From Saprospirales bacterium (lineage in GTDB: Bacteria; Bacteroidota; Bacteroidia; Chitinophagales; Saprospiraceae): DNA of 55,818 nt. The notes beneath the pieces are model-generated. The model was not told the DNA's origin and made no database searches. It worked only from the letters and a program-made list of their open reading frames with translations. This document shows, piece by piece, positions 39,550 to 46,922 of the stretch (its first letter is position 1; every line of letters starts with the position of its first letter). The DNA is taken from assembly GCA_016703765.1 (NCBI GenBank), contig JADJBL010000026.1, forward strand, positions 1 to 55,818, given 5' to 3'. A program made the position numbers and the translations under genes.

Positions 39550-42500
39550 TTAGAAAAGTTTCATCTGGTTGGATAAGGCCGGAAACCGCAACTCGAAGAC
39601 TTCCCCCGAAAGGACGAGGTGTATAAAGACCCTCAGGTTTTCGCATTGCAAACTTTGCTCGAGCGCCAGGCGGCTGAGGAAGGCCCAGTCTGACAGTTCG
39701 AGGGCTTTTCGGGCGCCGTTTTTCGGGTCGCCCGACCAGGCGCTGTGCTGCACGAGGGCCCAGCCGTTTGGGGTTTTCCAGATCAGGTCGGCTACGGTTT
39801 GGAAGCGGCGGTCTTGCCAGAGGCAACGCAGGGGGTATTTTCTCGCGCTCCAGTCCGGTTTTCCGAAGCGGGTTTCCAGGGCCTGAAAAAAGGATTCCGA
39901 TTGGGCGAGCAAACTTTCGGCAGAGAGGAGTCCGTCCTGGTCGAATCGGTTGGCAATGCCTTGGGCCATAGCTGAGCGGAGCTTAGGGTCGAGCGCAAGC
40001 GAATCGGCGGCCAGGAGGGCTTTGAATGCCTTGGCCACCTGGTAAGCATCGGCGGAGGGGTCGAAGGCCAGAGGCCCGCCGCATGAAAATGCCGGAATGG
40101 CCTGGGCGCCGGGCGCTCCTTCCAGTTTTTCGGTGCGCAGGTCGATCAGCAAGGCGGGGTGATTTGCCCTTCCTTCCCGGGAGGCGAGGTAATACAATTC
40201 CGGGGCCGGGGCCTCCCGCACGGTAAAATCCCTCGGAAAGACAAACTGCTCCGAATGCAGATCGAGGGGCTTGCCTGCCCAATCCCAGGGACTTTCGGGG
40301 ATATGCGGGTCGAGGGTGGGAAACTCCTCATTGCCCTCGTGCCAGACGCGGTTGAGCCATTTGGTCGGTCGGGAAGCGGTGGGGAAAACGAGGTAGTCGC
40401 GGGCGCGGGTAAGGCCCACGTACAGGAGGCGGGCTTCCTCCTCCCGGGCATCGCGTCGCGCCTGGCTGCGGGCTTCGCTTTCGTCCAGGCGCTGGTCGAT
40501 CCGTGTATTTTTGACCTGGTCGGAATACGGATTGACCCAATACCGGAGCCAGCGATGGCCGAGCACATCGTCGAGGTCCACTTCCTCCCGCTCCGGAATC
40601 ACTTTGATATCCCACACGTCGCCCTGGAGCTTTTGCTCCAGGCTGGCACAGATCACGAGGGGGTATTCCAGTCCCTTGCTGCGGTGGTAGGTGATCACGC
40701 GCACGGCATCGGGCGACTCGCCGAAGGCCTGCAGGTCTTTTTCGGCCGATTCGAGTCCCCCCAACCAAAGAAGATAACCGCCCAGGGATGCGGCGGCGTG
40801 GAGGCGGTTGCAGCCTTCCTCGTATTTCAGGGCCAGCTTTTGCAGGATCTCCACGTTGGCGAGCCGCTGGCCGGGATTGCCCCAGGAGGCGATGATGCGC
40901 CGCAGGTCGAGCTCTTCGAGCACGAGGGTCATCATCTCCTCGCCCGACAATTCGGCGGCCTTTTCCCGCAACTCGTTCAGGCGGCGGATGTAGTAATAAT
41001 CGCCGGCCCAGCGGTAATCTACTCTGCCGGCCTCGTCCTGCCGCAAAAACTTCAATCGGTCTTCGATGATGTCTTCGATCGGCATCGGTTCGGCCAGGAG
41101 CAGGATCTCTGCGATGGAGAGGGTATCGTAGCGGTTGAGGATATACTTCAGGCAGGCGAGCAGCAGTTTGGCCTCGGCGGTCTGCAAGAGGCCCGCCCTG
41201 GACAGGGCCGCTTTCAATCCGGCGCGGTGGAGCGCCTCGGCCATTTCCATGCATTCCCGGTTGGTGCGGCAGAGGATGGCCACATCGCCTGGACGGGCCT
41301 TCCGCCAGGATTTTTCACCCTTGGGCTGGATGGAAATGCCCCGTTCCAGGGTTTGCTGCAGGGCATTGGCGATGGCGTTTTCCATCCATTGGCCGCCGGG
41401 TTGCCGCTTGTCCTCCCCTTCCCATTCGAAATGCCAGTGCCACAGGGCGGGAAGGGCATCCGCGGGTTCGCTCTCTTTGAGCCTTTTGGGCTGGAGGACA
41501 ATCTGTTCGGGGGGAAGGGAAAAGGCCTTTGAGAAAAGGGCGTTGTTGGCAAACACGATGTCTTGCCGGGAGCGCCAGGAAAATTCGAGGATGTTCTCTT
41601 TTCTGATGCCGCCCGTTTTTTGGACGATGGCCTGCATCAGGCGGGGTTCGGCGCCGCGAAAGCCGTAGATCGACTGCTTGGGGTCGCCCACCCAGATGGA
41701 CTGGTCGGCCAGGCGCGACAGTTTCATGAAAATTTCGAGCTGGATGGGGCTGGTGTCCTGGAATTCATCGACCAGCAGGAGTTCGATCTCCTCGCGGAGC
41801 ACCCGATTCACTTCCGGGTCGTCCAGCAGTCTGGCGACCAGCACCTCCATATCCGTATAGTCGATCAGGCCGCGGCTTTTTTTATACTGGTCGAACTCCA
41901 GCAGGGCCATGGAAGCGATGTCGAACACCCCTTCGATAAAGAGCCGGATATCTTCGTGGAAACCTGTGTGCTGGTCGTGGGAGGCGGCGTATTCCATGAG
42001 CTCTTCGAGGTCCACACGGCTTTTCACGCCGGGATCGAGCTTGGAGATCTTGACCCATTGGTGCCAGAAAAGCCTGCCGCGGAGTTGAAATTCGGAGAGC
42101 AGCCCGCGGAGGGTATTGCGGGCGGTTTCGGTCTTTTTGGTGGAATCTCCGTTGTTGCCCAGGCGGTCGATGGCTTCCGAAAGGAGCTCTTCCAGGCGCT
42201 GGTTCCATTGCTCTTCCGTTCGATTGAGGGGTTCGCCCAGAAAAGGCCGGAAGGACTCTATAGAGCGGGTTTTGCTCAAAGCCAGTTGCTCCGGGCCGAA
42301 GCCGTTGGCGCGGGTCACCTCCACGAGCGATTTGACCTCTTTTCGCCAATCGTATCGCTCTCGTTTATGCAGGCCCAGGCGGTCGCAGAGGTCTTCCATT
42401 CGATCCACCCATTCCTGGGTCAGCACCGTTGCGAGGGATTGGTTGAAGAAAATTTGCTGATCCTCTTCGGCGATGATATCCACTTGGGGCGACACGCCCG

Positions 42501-42771
42501 CCTCGTAGGCGAAGCGTTGGAGGAGCCTCACTCCGAGGCTGTGCACGGTGCCGATGAGGGCGTTGGCCAGGCGGTCCGCCTGTTCGGGATACCCCTCCTC
42601 CAGGAGCCGGACGCGGACCCGTTCCTGCAATTCGGCTGCAGCTTTATTGGTAAAAGTGGTAGCGACGATCCCCTCCGGCCGGACGCCCTGCGCGACCAAC
42701 CCCACCATTTCCGAGGTGAGGCGGTAGGTTTTGCCGCTTCCGGCGCCCGCGGAGATGATTTTGAGGAGCAT
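39550..42771 (-). CDS. UvrD/RecB-family ATP-dependent helicase-nuclease (AddA-like)
   Basis: 1073 residues from the ATG at 42771 (MLLKIISAGAGSGKTYRL). The frame is open 24 codons further upstream only because it runs through short tandem repeats, so the inner start is preferred. Superfamily 1 motifs: Walker A SAGAGSGKT, VATTFTNKAAAELQERV (Ia), LLVDEFQDTSPIQLEIF (Walker B), WVGDPKQSIYGFRGAEP (III), ITYHRSKGLEYPLVI (V), LLYVGLTRARDYLVF (VI). The C-terminal ~200 residues resemble the RecB/AddA tail, but a full nuclease motif was not confirmed. Expected role: processing of double-strand DNA ends. No AddB partner is adjacent. Confidence 0.92.
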   Translation of the reverse strand: MLLKIISAGAGSGKTYRLTSEMVGLVAQGVRPEGIVATTFTNKAAAELQERVRVRLLEEGYPEQADRLANALIGTVHSLGVRLLQRFAYEAGVSPQVDIIAEEDQQIFFNQSLATVLTQEWVDRMEDLCDRLGLHKRERYDWRKEVKSLVEVTRANGFGPEQLALSKTRSIESFRPFLGEPLNRTEEQWNQRLEELLSEAIDRLGNNGDSTKKTETARNTLRGLLSEFQLRGRLFWHQWVKISKLDPGVKSRVDLEELMEYAASHDQHTGFHEDIRLFIEGVFDIASMALLEFDQYKKSRGLIDYTDMEVLVARLLDDPEVNRVLREEIELLLVDEFQDTSPIQLEIFMKLSRLADQSIWVGDPKQSIYGFRGAEPRLMQAIVQKTGGIRKENILEFSWRSRQDIVFANNALFSKAFSLPPEQIVLQPKRLKESEPADALPALWHWHFEWEGEDKRQPGGQWMENAIANALQQTLERGISIQPKGEKSWRKARPGDVAILCRTNRECMEMAEALHRAGLKAALSRAGLLQTAEAKLLLACLKYILNRYDTLSIAEILLLAEPMPIEDIIEDRLKFLRQDEAGRVDYRWAGDYYYIRRLNELREKAAELSGEEMMTLVLEELDLRRIIASWGNPGQRLANVEILQKLALKYEEGCNRLHAAASLGGYLLWLGGLESAEKDLQAFGESPDAVRVITYHRSKGLEYPLVICASLEQKLQGDVWDIKVIPEREEVDLDDVLGHRWLRYWVNPYSDQVKNTRIDQRLDESEARSQARRDAREEEARLLYVGLTRARDYLVFPTASRPTKWLNRVWHEGNEEFPTLDPHIPESPWDWAGKPLDLHSEQFVFPRDFTVREAPAPELYYLASREGRANHPALLIDLRTEKLEGAPGAQAIPAFSCGGPLAFDPSADAYQVAKAFKALLAADSLALDPKLRSAMAQGIANRFDQDGLLSAESLLAQSESFFQALETRFGKPDWSARKYPLRCLWQDRRFQTVADLIWKTPNGWALVQHSAWSGDPKNGARKALELSDWAFLSRLALEQSLQCENLRVFIHLVLSGEVFELRFPALSNQMKLF

Positions 42772-42866
42772 TGAGTGATTGAGTGATTGAGCGATTGAGT
42801 GATTGGTGACTAGTGATTGGTGATTGGGAAAATTACTAGTCACCAGTCACCAGTCACTAATCACTA
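42772..42866. repeat. Short tandem repeats (GATTGAGT and GGTGACT types) with inverted right half
   Basis: The left half holds TGAGTGATTGAGTGATTGAG; the middle TGGTGACTAGTGATTGGTGA; the right half ACTAGTCACCAGTCACCAGT in inverted orientation, so the minus strand can fold into an imperfect hairpin. The dcd stop codon (TAG) is directly continuous with the right end and the helicase ATG with the left end. Same word family as 44349-44439. Confidence 0.75.
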
Positions 42867-43400
42867 AAAGGTATTCTTCCACATCATGCTTTCTACCGGC
42901 TTATCGGTACGCAGGGTGTATTTGGCGTCGCCTTTCTTGTTGTAATACTTTTGAATATCCCCTTCGACTAGAAAGTAGATGAGTTGTCCGATGGGCATAC
43001 CCGCGTAGATGCGCACGGGCTGGGTGCAGGAGATCTCGAGGGTCCAGGTATTGCAGAAGCCTACGTCGCCTTTGCCAGCGGTGGCGTGGATGTCGATGCC
43101 GAGGCGTCCCACGCTGGATTTTCCCTCCAAAAAGGGGACGGAATTATGGGTTTCGGTGTATTCTTCGGTCACCCCCAGGTAGAGGATGCCCGGTTCGAGG
43201 ACAAAGCCGTCTTCCGGGATCTCAAAAACCACGATCTCGTTGTGCTTTTTGGCATCGAGAATCCGGTTTTTGTAGGTGGCGAGGTACTTGCCGAGGTGGA
43301 CGTCGTAGGAGTTGGTGCCCAGGCATTCGGGGCGGTAGGGTTCGATCACGATTTGCCCTTTTTCGAGGGCTTCCAATATTTTGCTATCCGAGAGGATCAT
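42864..43400 (-). CDS. dcd: dCTP deaminase
   Basis: 178 residues. Trimeric Dcd fold signature: MILSDSKILEALEKGQIVIEP, CLGTNSYDVHLG, FLEGKSSVGRLGIDIHATAG, then GFCNTWTLEISC with the catalytic Glu in TLE, and PIGQLIYF. It deaminates dCTP to dUTP for thymidylate synthesis. A -7 box TATCTTTG lies 21 nt before the ATG. Its stop abuts a tandem-repeat block that leads into the helicase gene. Confidence 0.95.
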   Translation of the reverse strand: MILSDSKILEALEKGQIVIEPYRPECLGTNSYDVHLGKYLATYKNRILDAKKHNEIVVFEIPEDGFVLEPGILYLGVTEEYTETHNSVPFLEGKSSVGRLGIDIHATAGKGDVGFCNTWTLEISCTQPVRIYAGMPIGQLIYFLVEGDIQKYYNKKGDAKYTLRTDKPVESMMWKNTF

Positions 43401-43420
43401 TGCTGTTGATTATAGGACCG

Positions 43421-43428
43421 CAAAGATA
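43421..43428 (-). promoter_or_regulatory. Predicted -7 promoter box of dcd
   Basis: Minus-strand TATCTTTG, an exact TAnnTTTG match, 21 nt before the dcd start. No clear TTTG at the expected -33 spacing. It is 12 bp from the WD40 stop, so dcd is probably transcribed on its own. Confidence 0.6.
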
Positions 43429-43439
43429 TTGATTTTTTG

Positions 43440-44342
43440 CTATTCGCCCCAGACGATCAGGCTGCGATCGTCGCCCGCGGAGACCAGTAGTTCGCGGTGC
43501 GGCGACCAGCAGAGCGCGTTGACGGAACGGATATGGCCCTGGTCGCGTACGGTCTCCAGAACTTTGAGGAGTTGGAGATCGGAGGCGTCCCAAATTTTGA
43601 TCGTTTTGTCGCGGCTGGCGGTGGCAAAGGAGCTCCCGTCGGGGTGAAATTGGATGGCGTTGATGGTGTACCAATGGGCCGGCTGGGAGTGGATTTTCTG
43701 CGGGTCGCCGTTCAGCGACCAGCCATTGAGGTGGGCGTCCCTTCCGCCGCTGAGGAGGTAGTTGTCATCGGGGGCATATTGAAGGGAGAATACGGAACTA
43801 GCGTGTGCGGCCTCGATCCGGTGTTTGATTTCCATGGTAGCGGCGTCGAGGAGGTAAATGCTATTGTCACTGGCCCCCACGGCCAGTTCGTTTCTGCCGG
43901 CTGAGAAGGCCAGGGATCGGAGGCTTTGGTTGCTGAGGTACATACTTTCGATGGTGCGCCCTTCGGGTGCGGCCCAGCGGGTGATGCGGCCTTCGCCGCC
44001 GACGGTAAAGACCTCTTCTGCGACTGGCAACACGGCAAAAGTTCCTTTTTGGTGGTGGGCGATGTTTTTCGTCGCTTCCGGATGGTCGAGGTCGATCCAA
44101 TGGACCCCGCCGTGCATATTGCCGGCGACCACCATCCGATGCTCAGGCAGCGCTGCCATGGAGAACACCTGGGTTTCCACTCGTGCGATCAGGCGTCCGA
44201 GCTCGGGGTGTTCGAGGTCCCACTCCACGATCCAGCCTTCCCCTCCACCGGAGAGGACCTTGCCATGCGAAAAGCCGGGGCAGAGGGCAAAGACGGCGGC
44301 TTCGTGGCCGGTGAGGTGGTGGAGTTTTCGGAGGGGGGGCAT
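43440..44342 (-). CDS. WD40-repeat beta-propeller protein
   Basis: 300 residues. About seven WD-type blades, for example HLTGHEAAVFALCPGFSHGKVLSG, EAAHASSVFSLQYAPDDNYLLSGG, HWYTINAIQFHPDGSSFATASRDKT and GHIRSVNALCWSPHRELLVSAG, with several GH...(D) cores and IKIWD/LIVWGE ends. No signal peptide, so probably a cytoplasmic protein-interaction platform; no partner can be named. Its ATG directly follows a tandem array of thirteen GGTGACT heptamers in the 5' region, with only an A-run of seven between, so any leader contains that array. Confidence 0.88.
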   Translation of the reverse strand: MPPLRKLHHLTGHEAAVFALCPGFSHGKVLSGGGEGWIVEWDLEHPELGRLIARVETQVFSMAALPEHRMVVAGNMHGGVHWIDLDHPEATKNIAHHQKGTFAVLPVAEEVFTVGGEGRITRWAAPEGRTIESMYLSNQSLRSLAFSAGRNELAVGASDNSIYLLDAATMEIKHRIEAAHASSVFSLQYAPDDNYLLSGGRDAHLNGWSLNGDPQKIHSQPAHWYTINAIQFHPDGSSFATASRDKTIKIWDASDLQLLKVLETVRDQGHIRSVNALCWSPHRELLVSAGDDRSLIVWGE

Positions 44343-44348
44343 TTTTTT

Positions 44349-44439
44349 GGTGACTGGTGACTGGTGACTGGTGACTGGTGACTGGTGACTGGTGATTGGT
44401 GACTGGTGACTGGTGACTGGTGACTGGTGACTGGTGATT
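44349..44439. repeat. Heptamer tandem array, 13 x GGTGACT
   Basis: Exactly 91 bp: thirteen 7-bp units, eleven GGTGACT and two GGTGATT (units 7 and 13). It lies 7 bp upstream of the WD40 start codon. The unit shares the word GGTGACT with the palindromes at 44504-44841. Variation in copy number would change leader length. Confidence 0.92.
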
Positions 44440-44444
44440 GCCGG

Positions 44445-44460
44445 CCTGCCGGTAGGCAGG
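44445..44460. repeat. CLPAGR-type palindromic repeat
   Basis: CCTGCC-GGTA-GGCAGG hairpin (44445-44460). Translated on the minus strand it gives PCLPAGRQ, a peptide I recall from spurious Bacteroidetes ORFs that run through this repeat family. Confidence 0.65.
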
Positions 44461-44503
44461 GTGACTGGTTAGTCAAAAATATGGGAAATTTATCGGTTTG
44501 TTG

Positions 44504-44893
44504 CAGACTCACCGGGTGACTGAGTCACCCGGTGAGTCTGATAAATTGAAAAACCGGCTAAAGCTCTAGTAAATGCTATAGGGGTATAACATTTACGTCT
44601 TTTTTTGAGTGACCGGGTGACTGAGTCACCCGGTCACTCGTTTTTTCAAACAAATCAGCTAAAACTTCTATAAACATTATGAGGGTATAACATTTACGTC
44701 TTTTTCTAAGTGACCGGGTGACTGAGTCACCCGGTCACTCAGCTTTTTCCGAAATTCGGCTTAAAGCATTATCAAATATAGTATTTCAATACATTTACGA
44801 GCTGAAACGACTCACCGGGTGACTGAGTCACCCGGTGAGTCAGTCACCCGGTGAGTCGATGACTCATTTCGGTGACTCATTTCGGTGAGTCAT
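44504..44893. repeat. Array of four long palindromes at exact 101-bp period
   Basis: All share the core GGGTGACTGAGTCACCC. Palindrome spans and centres: 44504-44540 (44522), 44607-44639 (44623), 44709-44739 (44724), 44809-44841 (44825). Spacing is 101 bp three times. Arm lengths are 18, 16, 15 and 16 bp, all perfect. Units 1 and 4 carry GACTCACCGG/CCGGTGAGTC; units 2 and 3 carry (G)AGTGACCGG/CCGGTCACT(C), so two positions change together in both arms. The ~68-bp spacers are homologous but diverged (shared TATAACATTTACGTC before units 2 and 3). An extra half-arm follows at 44842-44857, then GACTCATTTCGGT twice. Units 2 and 3 are followed by T-runs. Confidence 0.93.
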
Positions 44894-44905
44894 TAATTCC
44901 CTCCT

Positions 44906-44913
44906 TATCTTTG
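44906..44913 (+). promoter_or_regulatory. Predicted -7 promoter box of the phosphopantetheinyl transferase gene
   Basis: TATCTTTG, an exact TAnnTTTG match, 40 bp before the chosen ATG at 44953. The -33 region falls in the repeated GACTCATTTCGGT tail of the palindrome array and is a weak match. Confidence 0.6.
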
Positions 44914-44952
44914 CCCCATCAACCTTCAAGCTCTCGCAACAACGCAACGACC

Positions 44953-45606
44953 ATGGGCTTACTTCTACACCGCCACCTCGCCCCTGAAGGCGAACTCGGG
45001 ATTTGGAAAATCGAAGAATCAGAGAGCTTCTTCCTCGATCAGCTCGGCCTGTTTCCGCAGGAGAAGAAGCAGATCGACGAAATGAAAGGGCACCGCCGAC
45101 TGGAATGGCTGGCGGGACGCTATTTGCTGCACTATATGTCGGGGAGAGAGATCAGGGGGGCCTGCCTCAAAGACGAATTCGGCAAGCCCTACCTCGAAGG
45201 GTCTGCTTTCCAGATATCCATCAGCCATTCGCACGAACGGGTGGCGATTCTTGCTGCTCCCTTCGCCGTCGGGGTCGATGTACAGATCCTGGTGGACAAG
45301 ATCTGGCGCATCGCCCACAAATTTATGCGGCCGGAAGAGTCGGAAAGCCTCCTGCCCCAAACCAGTCTCGAACACCTCCACGTATACTGGGGCGCCAAGG
45401 AGGCCCTCTACAAGGCCTACGGACGCCGGGAACTGGATTTCCGCGAACACCTGCACATCACTCCTTTCGCATTTTCCCTAAGCGGCGGACAAACCTCCGG
45501 CTGGATCCGAAAAGACGGCTTCCTCATGGAACTGGAAGTGTCTTACGAAATCTGGGAAGATACTTATGTACTGGTGTGGGCCGTGGAAAAACCTACAAAA
45601 ACTTGA
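44953..45606 (+). CDS. 4'-phosphopantetheinyl transferase (Sfp type)
   Basis: 217 residues from the ATG at 44953 (MGLLLHRHLAPEGELGIWKI); an in-frame ATG at 44872 lies within the palindrome array and upstream of the -7 box, so it is rejected. Family motifs: RLEWLAGRYLLHYM, ISISHSHERVAI, GVDVQ (Mg-binding Asp) and WGAKEALYKAYGRRELDF. It transfers phosphopantetheine from CoA to acyl- or peptidyl-carrier proteins. No PKS/NRPS genes are nearby, so the target is probably a housekeeping ACP. The 3' end overlaps the convergent thioredoxin-fold gene by 14 bp. Confidence 0.92.
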   Translation: MGLLLHRHLAPEGELGIWKIEESESFFLDQLGLFPQEKKQIDEMKGHRRLEWLAGRYLLHYMSGREIRGACLKDEFGKPYLEGSAFQISISHSHERVAILAAPFAVGVDVQILVDKIWRIAHKFMRPEESESLLPQTSLEHLHVYWGAKEALYKAYGRRELDFREHLHITPFAFSLSGGQTSGWIRKDGFLMELEVSYEIWEDTYVLVWAVEKPTKT

Positions 45607-46255
45607 TCGTACACCCGATCGCCTTCGTAAAGCTCGGATCGGGCTCCTCTCCGCGCTGCAGGGCATCAATGGCGTTCTCCACGTATTTGGTGGTCACTAG
45701 TGATGCATCGCGGGCGTTGTCGTCGATGGCGCCGATGTAGCGCACTTTGCGCGTGTTGTCGAGGAGGAAAATATGCGGGGTGCGCTCGGCGCCGTATTGG
45801 GGATATACTTTCTGGCCCTCGTCGAAGAGGTACACAAACGGAAAACTCTTTTCCTGCGCCCGTACGATCATTTTCTCGAAACTATCGGCCGGCTCCGCGG
45901 CGGGATCGTTGGGATTGATGGCGATCACGGGGTAGCCCAGGGGTGCGTATTTGTTGTGGAGGGCGATAAGACGATCTTCATACATCACCGCAAAAGGGCA
46001 ATGATTGCAGGTAAAGGTCACGATAAAACCTTTGGCGTCTTCAAACCCTGCCAGGGAATAGTTTTTGCGGTCCACCCCCATCAAATTGAAATCGGGCGCA
46101 ATATCTCCAACCGCCAGGCCGGCGGCCGTTACTTGTGAAACTTCCACAGCTTCGACGGCGGAGGTAGAATCCACCGGATTTTCTTTCAGCGTGGCGGCAA
46201 CCCAGATGCCTGCGCCGAGGGCGATGGCGAGTAGAACGAACATTAATTTTTTCAT
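45593..46255 (-). CDS. Periplasmic thioredoxin-fold peroxiredoxin-like protein
   Basis: 220 residues. N-terminal signal anchor (KKLMFVLLAIALGAGIWVAA), then an AhpC/TSA-type fold: AVGDIAPDFNLMGVDRKNYSLAGF, VTFTCNHCPFAVMYEDRLIAL (CxxC with NH between the cysteines), YPQYGAERTPHIFLLD. Family members are annotated as thioredoxin-family or redoxin proteins; the CNHCP motif suggests thiol redox activity. It is followed upstream by another thioredoxin-fold gene on the same strand, 60 bp away, so the two may form a small envelope redox unit. Confidence 0.88.
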   Translation of the reverse strand: MKKLMFVLLAIALGAGIWVAATLKENPVDSTSAVEAVEVSQVTAAGLAVGDIAPDFNLMGVDRKNYSLAGFEDAKGFIVTFTCNHCPFAVMYEDRLIALHNKYAPLGYPVIAINPNDPAAEPADSFEKMIVRAQEKSFPFVYLFDEGQKVYPQYGAERTPHIFLLDNTRKVRYIGAIDDNARDASLVTTKYVENAIDALQRGEEPDPSFTKAIGCTIKFL

Positions 46256-46315
46256 ATTCGGATAAATTATTTTTAAAAAAAGGGATTTGAAGGGGATTGT
46301 AAGGGGTTGAGGGGA

Positions 46316-46846
46316 TTAGAAGAAGGAATCTACGACCGACTTCAGGGCTTCGTAATCCGAAAACTGCCGGTCGATAAAGACCCGTTTTTCGGCATTGTAA
46401 ATGAGGGTGACCGGAATCGCGCCGCCCCAGGCCGGGTCTACCCGGTCGATCCAGGCGTTGTAATTTCCGTCGGTCAGGGCAATGACAGAAGAACGCAGTT
46501 GGCGTTGCTGCACGAAGGGAATTAATTTACTCTCGATCTGATCCGGAAAATCCAGGCTGACCAACACGACCGATAATTTCTTGCCGGCAAAATCCTCGTG
46601 CAGTCGCTCGATGTAAGGCATCTCCTCCACGCAGGGCTTGCACCAGGTGGCCCAGAAATTGATGAGGTAGGTCGTATCGTTTTGTTTATTGAAAAGGGAG
46701 GCGATCTGGTCGAAGGAATCGTAAATCGGGATCGGCGGCGCGGCTTCGCGCACGATGGCTTCCGCCTGAATTCCGTTTGAAGAATCCTGCCCCTGGCAAG
46801 AAGACAACACAATGCCCCCCAACAGGAGCGTGGACCATAGCTGCAT
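46316..46846 (-). CDS. TlpA/ResA-like thiol-disulfide lipoprotein
   Basis: 176 residues from the ATG at 46846 (MQLWSTLLLGGIVLSSC), which places a lipobox Cys at residue 17; an ATG 42 bp upstream would spoil the signal. Thioredoxin fold with INFWATWCKPCVEEMPYIERL (WCKPC active site) and the cis-Pro region GGAIPVTLIY. It probably keeps envelope thiols reduced or supports cytochrome maturation. It starts about 75 bp downstream of dnaE on the same strand. Confidence 0.9.
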   Translation of the reverse strand: MQLWSTLLLGGIVLSSCQGQDSSNGIQAEAIVREAAPPIPIYDSFDQIASLFNKQNDTTYLINFWATWCKPCVEEMPYIERLHEDFAGKKLSVVLVSLDFPDQIESKLIPFVQQRQLRSSVIALTDGNYNAWIDRVDPAWGGAIPVTLIYNAEKRVFIDRQFSDYEALKSVVDSFF

Positions 46847-46922
46847 AAGGATCGTTTTTGGATGCGTCACCCAATGGAAACCACCCAAGCCCCTTTTGGT
46901 TCGGAGCTTTAAGAAACCTTAA

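Noticed and set aside
39550..42771. A new defence-type helicase system with the neighbouring WD40 and dcd genes
   Set aside because: The helicase looks like ordinary AddA/UvrD, dcd has its own promoter and repeats separate the genes; no evidence for a joint system.
42772..42843. N-terminal extension of the helicase through tandem repeats
   Set aside because: The frame is open only because the 7-8-bp repeats lack stops; the family normally starts just before the Walker A motif.
44189..44512. Minus-strand frame with repeated HQSPVTS peptides
   Set aside because: Produced by translating the heptamer array and the CLPAGR repeat; it runs out of frame into the WD40 gene.
44504..44841. CRISPR-like array (short repeats with ~68-bp spacers)
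   Set aside because: The repeats are near-perfect palindromes, the spacers are homologous to one another and longer than CRISPR spacers, and no cas gene is present.
44872..44952. Upstream ATG extending the phosphopantetheinyl transferase by 27 residues
   Set aside because: It lies inside the palindrome-array tail and upstream of the -7 box; the extension has no family similarity.
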